From NCBI GenBank assembly GCA_026389255.1, contig JAPLIF010000082.1, forward strand, positions 1 to 8,739: DNA of 8,739 bases, written 5' to 3'. The notes beneath the pieces are model-generated. The model ran no database searches and was not told where the DNA came from. It was given only the letters and a program-made list of their open reading frames with translations. Origin of the DNA: Cyanobacteriota bacterium (GTDB taxonomy: Bacteria; Cyanobacteriota; Cyanobacteriia; PCC-6307; Cyanobiaceae). Every line of letters starts with the position of its first letter. The first letter of the stretch is position 1. The position numbers and the translations under genes were made by a program. Below are positions 1-5,078 of this stretch, piece after piece.

Positions 1-73
1 AAAAGCTTAAATCACTAAGAGAATAGTGGGAAATGCCGCTGAAAATAGATTTCCCTCTAGTTTTACGCTACGA

Positions 74-90
74 CCGCTTTCCGGAAGCGG
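74..90. other. short inverted repeat in the 5' leader region of the first PEP-CTERM-like gene
   Basis: CCGCTT (74-79) is the exact reverse complement of AAGCGG (85-90), giving a 6-bp stem with a 5-base loop, 40 bases before the start codon at 130. There is no T-tract after it, so it does not look like an intrinsic terminator for an upstream gene. It could be a leader hairpin or a protein-binding site. I see no convincing -35/-10 pair in bases 1-129, so the promoter of the gene is not located. Confidence 0.3.
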
Positions 91-129
91 CAATCAGATC
101 CATTTCCTGTCCCTACACCCCCTATTGAA

Positions 130-798
130 ATGAAAATCCAAGCAAAAGCTGGTTTCAGCTTGATTTTTGCAGCTAGCTCTTTGATGTTGATTGCTGGCAC
201 TCCTGGTAAAGCGGCTGCTTGTGTTGATGACACTCTCGCGGCCCTTCAAGCCGCTGGCGTCTGCACCGATGTTCTTGGGTTCACATTTCAACTCAGTTCT
301 TTTACAAATTTTAACCCTCTCGACCGTTTTTCATTCCAGTCCAGCGGTAATAGTTTCCAATATTCCCTCCAGGGCCTTAATGCTTGGACTCCTGCCGGCA
401 ACGACTTCAAACTGGATTACAAAGTTACGGCACCCACGGGCAAACAATTAAACTTTTGGACTTCTAATCTCATTAGTTCAAATGATCCGGGCCTAGATGC
501 TGCTACCTACGACATTAGTTCCTCCTTCCAGCCAGCCACCGGTCCAGCCGCAGCCACCTTCACTCCGCCCTTACAAGCCGCTGGCGGCATAGCAACTTAC
601 AGCCCCAAGCTGACCAACGACGACTTCACAGGCACCCTCAAAGTTACCGGAGGCACAATCGCCTCGTTGACAGGGGTTGTAGCTTCTCAACCCATTCCTG
701 CCACTTCTTCCGTTCCCGGCCCCCTGCCCCTGCTCGGTGCAGTCGCCGGATTCAGTATGTCTCGCAAAATTCGCAACCGCCTTAAGTCTTTTGTCTGA
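130..798 (+). CDS. secreted PEP-CTERM-like (cyanobacterial variant) protein, copy 1
   Basis: A 222-residue protein with no enzymatic motif that I recognise. Residues 1-30 form a signal peptide: basic start (K2, K6), hydrophobic stretch about 8-23, and Ala28-Ala29-Ala30 as a likely peptidase site. The mature chain begins with Cys31 and has a second Cys at 45. The middle is rich in Ser, Thr, Phe, Asn and Gly, which suggests a beta-rich extracellular protein. The end carries VPGPLPLLGAVAGF (195-208) followed by a basic tail, SRKIRNRLK (211-219). This proline motif, short hydrophobic helix and Arg/Lys tail is the layout of PEP-CTERM sorting signals in cyanobacteria, which are processed by exosortase-type enzymes. 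About 80% of mature residues are identical, by hand count, to the protein at 2078-2758. The ATG at 130 has no clear Shine-Dalgarno sequence but gives a normal signal peptide. The specific role is unknown; surface or matrix protein is an inference. Confidence 0.8.
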   Translation: MKIQAKAGFSLIFAASSLMLIAGTPGKAAACVDDTLAALQAAGVCTDVLGFTFQLSSFTNFNPLDRFSFQSSGNSFQYSLQGLNAWTPAGNDFKLDYKVTAPTGKQLNFWTSNLISSNDPGLDAATYDISSSFQPATGPAAATFTPPLQAAGGIATYSPKLTNDDFTGTLKVTGGTIASLTGVVASQPIPATSSVPGPLPLLGAVAGFSMSRKIRNRLKSFV

Positions 799-820
799 AG
801 AAGCGTAGTTCATTTTCACC

Positions 821-847
821 AACCTCCCATTTGGGAGGTTTTTTTTT
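821..847 (+). terminator. intrinsic terminator after PEP-CTERM-like copy 1
   Basis: AACCTCCC (821-828) pairs perfectly with GGGAGGTT (833-840) across an ATTT loop, and the T-run continues to 847. It starts 22 bases after the stop codon at 798. The same element, with one base changed, follows the second paralogue at 2781-2804. Confidence 0.9.
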
Positions 848-900
848 AATTGTGAATGTTCCCAAACCATCCACGAAGGCAGTCAGTTAACACGGGATAC

Positions 901-946
901 CCTGGCGTCATTCATCATTCGAGATTTCGAGCCGCCAGGCTAGAAT
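901..946 (+). promoter_or_regulatory. candidate promoter with inverted repeat upstream of the HpsJ-like gene
   Basis: TAGAAT at 941-946 matches the -10 consensus at five of six positions and would place transcription start near 953, giving a leader of about 18 bases. No good -35 box is visible. Just upstream, CCTGGCG (901-907) and CGCCAGG (933-939) form a perfect 7-bp inverted repeat, and within it TTCGAG occurs twice (918-923 and 926-931). The repeat abuts the -10 box, so it may be an operator. The promoter call rests on one hexamer and position only. Confidence 0.35.
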
Positions 947-970
947 GAGTCAACTTGAGATGTTCCGCCC

Positions 971-1735
971 ATGGGCGCCTCGCTTGGCCCTCGCAAGGAT
1001 TTGGCCTATGCCCTTGACCGGGTAGCGTTTGTATTAATTGCAATTTATATTGTTTTATTCATCGCTGCGGTCTTACCGCCCCGTTTCAGCGATCCTAGGT
1101 GGTTAATCATGGTTCTCGATGCGGTGCGGGGCATCGCTTTCCTCCCCCTGATCGGTGGGGCCCTGATTCTTCTGGCCAACCAGATGGATCGTCAATCAAC
1201 CATCATCAGCAAGCATCGCAGATGGGTCCGGAAATTTGCCCCCCTTGCGGCCCTTGGTTTTTTTCTAATCATCCCCCTACAAGGTCTGGCCAGCTATAGG
1301 GTTTTGAACGAGGCTCGCTCAGAAGCCGCGCAAAAATTATCTGCCCTTACCCGTGGCATTGGGATGATTCGTACTGCCCAAGACGAGACCGCTTTGCGTT
1401 TGGGCATCAATGCCGTAGGGATTCGCAATGTTCCCCAGGGCAAGCTGATTGTGCCGATTGCGACGGTCAAAGAAAAAATTCTCAGCCAACTTGCACCTCA
1501 AATTCTAAAACTACAAAACGAAACCAATAAGAGCTACAACAGAGCCTGGCAAAACCTGATTTTTCAATGGCTACGTGATAGCTCCCTAGCCTTCCTTTAT
1601 GGTTATGGTTTCAGCGGCCTGATCAAGGCTGGTGACAAACCGAGTGAGATGGTCACTAGTGATCTTGGTGTAGGCCATGAGATGGCCCGCCGGCTGGAAG
1701 AAGAAGACGAAGATCAAGAGTTTTTGGTGCCCTGA
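971..1735 (+). CDS. HpsJ-like membrane protein
   Basis: A 254-residue membrane protein with the pattern of the cyanobacterial HpsJ family, whose members are associated with hormogonium-type polysaccharide and with cyanoexosortase systems. Hydrophobic segments lie at about 18-36, 52-70 and 88-106, with a weaker one at about 196-216. The stretch LGFFLIIPLQGLASYR (95-110) is the part I find most characteristic. Between helices 3 and 4 is a roughly 85-residue polar, Gln/Lys/Arg-rich region that is probably partly helical. The C-terminus ends in an acidic run (EEEDEDQE, 243-250). The ATG at 971 is the first usable start, since an in-frame stop lies 12 bases upstream. Its place between two PEP-CTERM-like genes supports a role in their export or in polysaccharide assembly, which is inference. 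The family call is from remembered motifs, not from a search; a generic four-helix membrane protein is the alternative. Confidence 0.7.
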   Translation: MGASLGPRKDLAYALDRVAFVLIAIYIVLFIAAVLPPRFSDPRWLIMVLDAVRGIAFLPLIGGALILLANQMDRQSTIISKHRRWVRKFAPLAALGFFLIIPLQGLASYRVLNEARSEAAQKLSALTRGIGMIRTAQDETALRLGINAVGIRNVPQGKLIVPIATVKEKILSQLAPQILKLQNETNKSYNRAWQNLIFQWLRDSSLAFLYGYGFSGLIKAGDKPSEMVTSDLGVGHEMARRLEEEDEDQEFLVP

Positions 1736-1749
1736 GCCTCCAGGGCTCA
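1733..1749. other. stem-loop between the HpsJ-like gene and trnR
   Basis: TGAGCC (1733-1738) pairs with GGCTCA (1744-1749) over a 5-base loop. The stem begins at the stop codon of the HpsJ-like gene and lies between it and the convergent tRNA gene. There is no T-run on either strand, so it is at best a weak or factor-assisted termination structure for both. Confidence 0.3.
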
Positions 1750-1767
1750 AGGCAGCCATCAAGATCA

Positions 1768-1841
<74 letters not shown>

Positions 1842-2014
1842 ATCGCTGCCATTATTCCACGCCCGGCTGCCGGGAACAGGGGCTTCCGCAGGAAGGGTTT
1901 TTCCTGAAACGCGTGCAATGTTGGCTGGTGGCTCAAGGAGTCGAGGTGATCGCGATCGAAGGCCATGGGTCCCTGCGGACCGACTAACGTCGGGCGAAGA
2001 GAGTGATAAAAATG
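1842..2014. other. intergenic region between trnR and the second PEP-CTERM-like gene
   Basis: No convincing gene is present. Short open stretches exist, for example GTG at 1913 to TAA at 1987 (24 codons), but they have no ribosome binding site and no recognisable product. Two small hairpins stand nearly back to back: GGTCC (1968-1972) with GGACC (1977-1981), and CCGAC (1980-1984) with GTCGG (1989-1993); they share two bases, so only one can form fully at a time. They may be chance or the remains of a structured RNA. Confidence 0.4.
1851..1856 (-). promoter_or_regulatory. possible -10 box of trnR
   Basis: On the minus strand this reads AATAAT, ending 10 bases before the mature 5' end of the tRNA at 1841, which fits a very short leader. 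No matching -35 box is evident at the expected spacing, so support is limited to the hexamer and its distance. Confidence 0.25.
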
Positions 2015-2044
2015 TTGACATATCATTTTAGCTGCGCTTAAGCT
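2015..2044 (+). promoter_or_regulatory. promoter of PEP-CTERM-like copy 2
   Basis: A perfect -35 box TTGACA lies at 2015-2020, followed after 18 bases by TAAGCT at 2039-2044, which keeps the key T1, A2 and T6 of the -10 consensus. Transcription would start near 2051. The same TAAGCT hexamer precedes rnpB. This promoter would put the possible TTG start at 2045 outside the transcript, which favours the GTG start at 2078. Confidence 0.5.
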
Positions 2045-2077
2045 TTGAAGGATTTCTTCGTTTTTCCCGCAACCAAA

Positions 2078-2758
2078 GTGTCTTACGCGCCCCAATCCAA
2101 GAAATTGATCAAGCTTGGCATCTTTTTTGCGGCCAGTTCTGTCTTTTTTGTTTCTGGTACCACCGCCAAAGCTGCCGCTTGTGCAGACGCGACCCTTGCA
2201 GCCCTGCAAGCCGCTGGCTCCTGCACCGATGTCCTTGGCTTCACATTTCAACTCAATTCTTTTACAAATTTCAACCCTCTCGACCGCTTTTCCTTCCAGT
2301 CCAGCGGTAATAGTTTCCAATACTCCCTCCAGGGTGCTTCGGCCTGGAGTTCTGCTGGCAACAACTTTATACTGGATTACACAGTTACGGCTCCCAGCGG
2401 CAAACGATTAAACTTTTTTACTTCTAACCTCAGTAGTTCGAATGATCCGGCACTAGATGCTGGTACCTACAGCATTAGCTCCTTCTTCCAGCCAGCCACT
2501 GGTCCGGCCGGAGCCACCTTCACTCCGCCCTTACAGGCCTCTGGCGGCGTGGCAATTTACAGCCCCAAGTTAATTACAGACACCTATTCAGGAACCTTTA
2601 AGGTTAATGGAGGTACCATCGCCTCGTTGACTGGTGTTGTTGCCTCTCAACCGATTCCCCCTTCATTACCCGTTCCCGCTCCCCTGCCCCTGCTTGGTGC
2701 AGTCGCAGGCTTCAAAATCTCACGCAAAATTCGCAACCGCCTGAAGTCGGTTGCCTGA
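2078..2758 (+). CDS. secreted PEP-CTERM-like (cyanobacterial variant) protein, copy 2
   Basis: A 226-residue paralogue of the protein at 130-798, of unknown specific function. I chose GTG at 2078 because it gives a typical signal peptide (K8, K9, K12, then hydrophobic residues about 13-27) and lies downstream of the likely promoter. TTG at 2045 would add 11 residues and TTG at 2104 would leave few basic residues; both remain possible. The signal peptide ends KAAA before Cys35, with a second Cys at 49, as in copy 1. The C-terminus has VPAPLPLLGAVAGF and then SRKIRNRLKS, the proline-helix-basic tail of a PEP-CTERM-type sorting signal. The mature regions are about 80% identical, while signal peptides and upstream DNA differ much more. 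It has its own promoter and terminator, so it is probably expressed separately from copy 1. Confidence 0.78.
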   Translation: MSYAPQSKKLIKLGIFFAASSVFFVSGTTAKAAACADATLAALQAAGSCTDVLGFTFQLNSFTNFNPLDRFSFQSSGNSFQYSLQGASAWSSAGNNFILDYTVTAPSGKRLNFFTSNLSSSNDPALDAGTYSISSFFQPATGPAGATFTPPLQASGGVAIYSPKLITDTYSGTFKVNGGTIASLTGVVASQPIPPSLPVPAPLPLLGAVAGFKISRKIRNRLKSVA

Positions 2759-2780
2759 ATGAGCGCAGCCAGTATTCTCC

Positions 2781-2804
2781 AACCTCCCATTTGGGGGGTT
2801 TTTT
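2781..2804 (+). terminator. intrinsic terminator after PEP-CTERM-like copy 2
   Basis: AACCTCCC (2781-2788), loop ATTT, then GGGGGGTT (2793-2800) and a further TTTT. The stem is the same as after copy 1 except for one A-to-G change, which leaves a G-U pair. It starts 22 bases after the stop, the same distance as in copy 1, so it belongs to the duplicated unit. Confidence 0.85.
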
Positions 2805-2937
2805 GTTGTGAATGCTGCCATCCTTTCTATCAAGGGGTCGGACAAAGACCATCTCTGTAGGCGACAAAACCATCCAGAAAGCCTGCATCATTCCCATCCC
2901 CATGCCCTCGGGGGGAGGAATGGTCGGTGCGTTCTTT

Positions 2938-2949
2938 TAAGCTGATAGC
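2938..2949 (+). promoter_or_regulatory. probable -10 region of rnpB
   Basis: TAAGCT at 2938-2943 lies 7 bases before the base at which the terminal P1 helix of RNase P RNA begins (2950), the normal distance from -10 box to transcription start. No -35 box is seen at 2915-2920. An imperfect hairpin, CATTCC (2889-2894) with GGAATG (2917-2922) plus an inner C-run/G-run pairing, lies just upstream. Confidence 0.45.
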
Positions 2950-3396
2950 GAAAGCAGGCGAGGTGATCGCAATCGAGGACCGTACTGCCCTTGGGCAAGC
3001 CGGCCGCTCGGTTGAGGAAAGTCCGGGCTCCCCAATGGCCAGGCCTGCTGGGTAACGCCCAGTGCGGGCGACCGTGAGGACAGTGCCACAGAAACACACC
3101 GCCGATGGCCCCGGTGAGGTTCGCCTCGCCTGGTGCACAGGCAAGGGTGCAAGGGTGCGGTAAGAGCGCACCAGCGGCATCGAGAGGTGCCGGCTCGGTA
3201 AACCCCGGCTGGGAGCAAGGCCCAGGGACAACGGTTGGCCATCTTCCCCGTCCCGATCCAAGTGCGCCGCTAGAGGCCGTCGGTAACGGCGGTCCCAGAC
3301 AGATGGTCACCCCGCCGGCACGCCAGGGGCCGGAGGCTTCGGCCTCCCATCCCGGGTGCGCCAGCGAGAACAGAACCCGGCTTATGTCCTGCTTTC
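2950..3396 (+). ncRNA. rnpB: RNase P RNA (bacterial type A)
   Basis: The catalytic RNA of RNase P, which removes 5' leaders from tRNA precursors. The conserved 5' block GAGGAAAGTCCGGGCTCC (3014-3031) is present. It is followed by the GTGAGGACAGTGCCACAGAA block, the GGGTGCGGTAAGAGCGCACC block, a GGTAAACCCC block and the 3' block ACAGAACCCGGCTTATGTCC (3370-3389), in the order seen in cyanobacterial RNase P RNAs. The ends were set by the P1 pairing: GAAAGCAGG (2950-2958) is the exact complement of CCTGCTTTC (3388-3396). A side hairpin with a TTCG loop (GGAGGC 3332-3337, GCCTCC 3342-3347) lies in the 3' part. The length, 447 bases, is slightly long for a cyanobacterium. Mature ends may differ by a few bases. 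Confidence 0.97.
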
Positions 3397-3430
3397 ACCC
3401 CCTTTGCCCCAGTCGCCGGCGGCCCCCTCC

Positions 3431-4195
3431 ATGACCCCCCAGCGCCGCCGCCAGCTCCTGGAGCTGTTGCGCCAGCTCGGCCTGGACCCAGCGATGCCGA
3501 ACGGGCCCGGCACCGGCGACAGCGCTCTCGCCCCCATCGAGGAGGCCCTCAGCCACCGTTCGGCCGGCCGGCCCGTCGATCACGAACAGCTCGAATTCCT
3601 CGGCGATGCCGTGTTGCGCCTCGCCTCCTCCCTCTACCTGCGCCGACACCACCCCCAGCTCAGCGTCGGCCAGGCCTCCGCCTTGCGGGCCCAATTGGTG
3701 AGTGATCGCTGGCTGGGGGAATTGGCCCTCGCCTGCGGCCTCGAGCCCCTGCTGCACCTCGGGGCCATGGCGGCCGGCGACCGGGCCGGTCGGGCCACCG
3801 TGCTGGCCGAATGTTGCGAAGCCCTGATCGGCGGCCTGTTCGTCGCCTGGGGGGGCTCCGACGGCGGCCTGGAGCCGGTGCTCCAGTGGCTCACGCCCCA
3901 CTGGCAGAGGGCCAGCGCCGAACTGCTGGACGATCCCCATCGCCACAACTGGAAATCGGCCCTGCAGGAATGGAGCCAGGGCCAGCGCCGCGGCCTGCCG
4001 ACCTATCGCAGCGACGAGCGCAGCCGGATCCATGGCGATCCCCGCCGTTTCCTCTGCCACGTGGCGATCGGCAGTGATTCCCTGGGGGAAGGCTGGGGCG
4101 GCTCCCGCCGCGAGGCCGAACAGCAGGCCGCCCGGGCCGCCCTGGAAACCCTGGGTCTCAGCTCTCCTTCAGCAGGGTCCGCAGCGGCAGGGTGA
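3431..4195 (+). CDS. rnc: ribonuclease III
   Basis: A 254-residue double-strand-specific endoribonuclease that matures rRNA and cleaves structured or paired RNAs in the cytoplasm. The RNase III signature is HRSAGRPVDHEQLEFLGDAVL (split as 42-50 and 51-62), with Glu52, Glu55 and Asp59 matching metal-site residues E38, E41 and D45 of E. coli. The second half of the site reads AECCEALIGG (126-135): Glu130 matches E117, but the position of D114 is Glu127, not Asp. A double-stranded RNA-binding domain fills about 172-242, from NWKSALQEW to SRREAEQQAARAAL. The ATG at 3431 is used because an upstream in-frame ATG at 3356 lies inside rnpB. No Shine-Dalgarno sequence is seen. It starts 34 bases after rnpB with no terminator between them, so it may be co-transcribed with it. 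Its last 38 bases overlap ndhS on the other strand. Confidence 0.92.
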   Translation: MTPQRRRQLLELLRQLGLDPAMPNGPGTGDSALAPIEEALSHRSAGRPVDHEQLEFLGDAVLRLASSLYLRRHHPQLSVGQASALRAQLVSDRWLGELALACGLEPLLHLGAMAAGDRAGRATVLAECCEALIGGLFVAWGGSDGGLEPVLQWLTPHWQRASAELLDDPHRHNWKSALQEWSQGQRRGLPTYRSDERSRIHGDPRRFLCHVAIGSDSLGEGWGGSRREAEQQAARAALETLGLSSPSAGSAAAG

Positions 4196-4340
4196 CCAAC
4201 TTGTCCCAGTTGCCCCCCTCAAACAGCACGGCGGCCCGGGTCCCGCTGATGCGCTGCACAAAGCCCTTGTAGCCGTTGTAGATCGAGCGCGGATCATTCA
4301 CCACCACGGTGGTGCCCGGCAGGATCGGCAGGGACGTCAT
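4158..4340 (-). CDS. ndhS: NdhS-like subunit of photosynthetic NDH-1
   Basis: A 60-residue protein. NdhS is a peripheral SH3-like subunit of cyanobacterial and chloroplast NDH-1 that helps dock ferredoxin, so it supports cyclic electron flow at the thylakoid membrane. The support is the C-terminal half, [20 protein letters not shown] (21-40) followed by [13 protein letters not shown] (41-53), which I recognise as the family's conserved block (formerly a domain of unknown function). NdhO, another small NDH-1 subunit, was considered but has a different sequence. The start at 4340 is supported by AGGAG five bases upstream (minus strand, 4346-4350). GATAAT on the minus strand (4371-4376) could be its -10 box. 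It is divergent from rimM and overlaps the 3' end of rnc by 38 bp. Confidence 0.8.
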   Translation of the reverse strand: MTSLPILPGTTVVVNDPRSIYNGYKGFVQRISGTRAAVLFEGGNWDKLVTLPLRTLLKES

Positions 4341-4370
4341 CGGGGCTCCTGAATCAAGGCCAGCCGCTCC

Positions 4371-4376
4371 ATTATC
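4371..4376 (-). promoter_or_regulatory. possible -10 box of ndhS
   Basis: The minus strand reads GATAAT, five of six consensus bases. It would start transcription about 24 bases before the ndhS start codon and leave the AGGAG ribosome binding site in the leader. No -35 box is seen at 17 bases' distance. Confidence 0.35.
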
Positions 4377-4452
4377 GGCACCGCCATCGCCATCGGAGGC
4401 CTGGTTCACCAACCCGGGACTGCACACTGGGGGTAACCGCCCTAGCCGCCGC

Positions 4453-5046
4453 GTGAACGCCAACGAATCGCCCCCCCCCGAAGCCGACCATCTGAGTGCC
4501 GAGGGCAAGCCCCTGCTGGTGGTGGGAACCCTGGTGGCGGCCCAGGGCCTGGCGGGTGAACTGCGCATCCTGCCCCGCAGTGACTTCCCGGAGCGCTTCA
4601 CCCAACCCGGCCCGCGCTGGTTGTTGGAGCGCCAGGGCGTTCCCCGGGCCATAGAGCTATTGGGGGGACGCCAACTGCCCGGTAAGTCCCTGTTTGCGGT
4701 GCGCTTTGCGGGCGTCAGCAGCCGCGATGCGGCGGAAGCCCTGATCCATCAAGAGTTTCTGGTGGATGCCAGCCAACGGCCAAAATTGGCCCCCGGAGAA
4801 TTCCACCTACTTGATCTGGTGGGCCTCCAGGTGCGCCTGCTCGACACTTCAGCGCCAGAGCCAAGCCCTGGGGCCCCGATCGGCCGCGTGCTCGACCTGA
4901 TCCACGGCGGCAACGATCTATTGGCGGTGGAACTGGCCCCTGGCCGCAAGGTATTGATCCCCTTTGTCGAGGCGATCGTGCCACTCGTCAACCTCCAGGA
5001 AGGCTGGATTGGGATCACTCCTCCGCCAGGACTCCTGGAACTTTGA
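4453..5046 (+). CDS. rimM: ribosome maturation factor RimM
   Basis: A 197-residue protein that binds ribosomal protein S19 and helps 30S subunit assembly and 16S rRNA processing. The N-terminal RimM domain shows [18 protein letters not shown] followed by RSDFPERF, matching the family's G-x6-G-x2-GE pattern at about residues 24-49. The C-terminal PRC-barrel domain begins at [14 protein letters not shown], includes [19 protein letters not shown] and [14 protein letters not shown], and ends PPPGLLEL, the typical end of RimM. GTG at 4453 was chosen because it gives the usual N-terminus. The frame stays open upstream to an ATG at 4309, but that would run through the divergent ndhS start and add 48 low-complexity residues. 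No Shine-Dalgarno sequence is visible. The gene is convergent with glmS, 32 bp away. Confidence 0.93.
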   Translation: MNANESPPPEADHLSAEGKPLLVVGTLVAAQGLAGELRILPRSDFPERFTQPGPRWLLERQGVPRAIELLGGRQLPGKSLFAVRFAGVSSRDAAEALIHQEFLVDASQRPKLAPGEFHLLDLVGLQVRLLDTSAPEPSPGAPIGRVLDLIHGGNDLLAVELAPGRKVLIPFVEAIVPLVNLQEGWIGITPPPGLLEL

Positions 5047-5078
5047 GATGGCCCCCGACCTCAAGAAGGCTTTGTCCG

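Noticed and set aside
208..222. Lipoprotein signal (lipobox) before the first Cys of the PEP-CTERM-like proteins
   Set aside because: The residues are Ala-Ala-Ala-Cys without the usual Leu at -3, and the second conserved Cys makes a disulfide more likely.
1942..1964. A 23-base stretch matching the 5' part of rnpB (2959-2981) at 20 positions
   Set aside because: Only 12 bases are continuous, which is near chance for a window of this size, and none of the conserved rnpB blocks follow; not enough to call a partial rnpB copy.
2830..3310. Open frames on the minus strand across rnpB
   Set aside because: The plus strand is clearly RNase P RNA; stop codons are rare here only because of base composition and no product is recognisable.
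3356..3430. Upstream ATG that would lengthen RNase III by 25 residues
   Set aside because: It lies inside the conserved 3' block of rnpB, and the extra residues do not resemble the family N-terminus.
3395..4060. A 221-codon open frame on the minus strand opposite rnc
   Set aside because: It is an antisense shadow caused by high GC; composition is Gln/Ala/Gly-rich with no family motif, and it would also cover the end of rnpB.
4158..4340. NdhO as the identity of the small minus-strand gene
   Set aside because: NdhO has a different conserved core; the [14 protein letters not shown] block fits NdhS.
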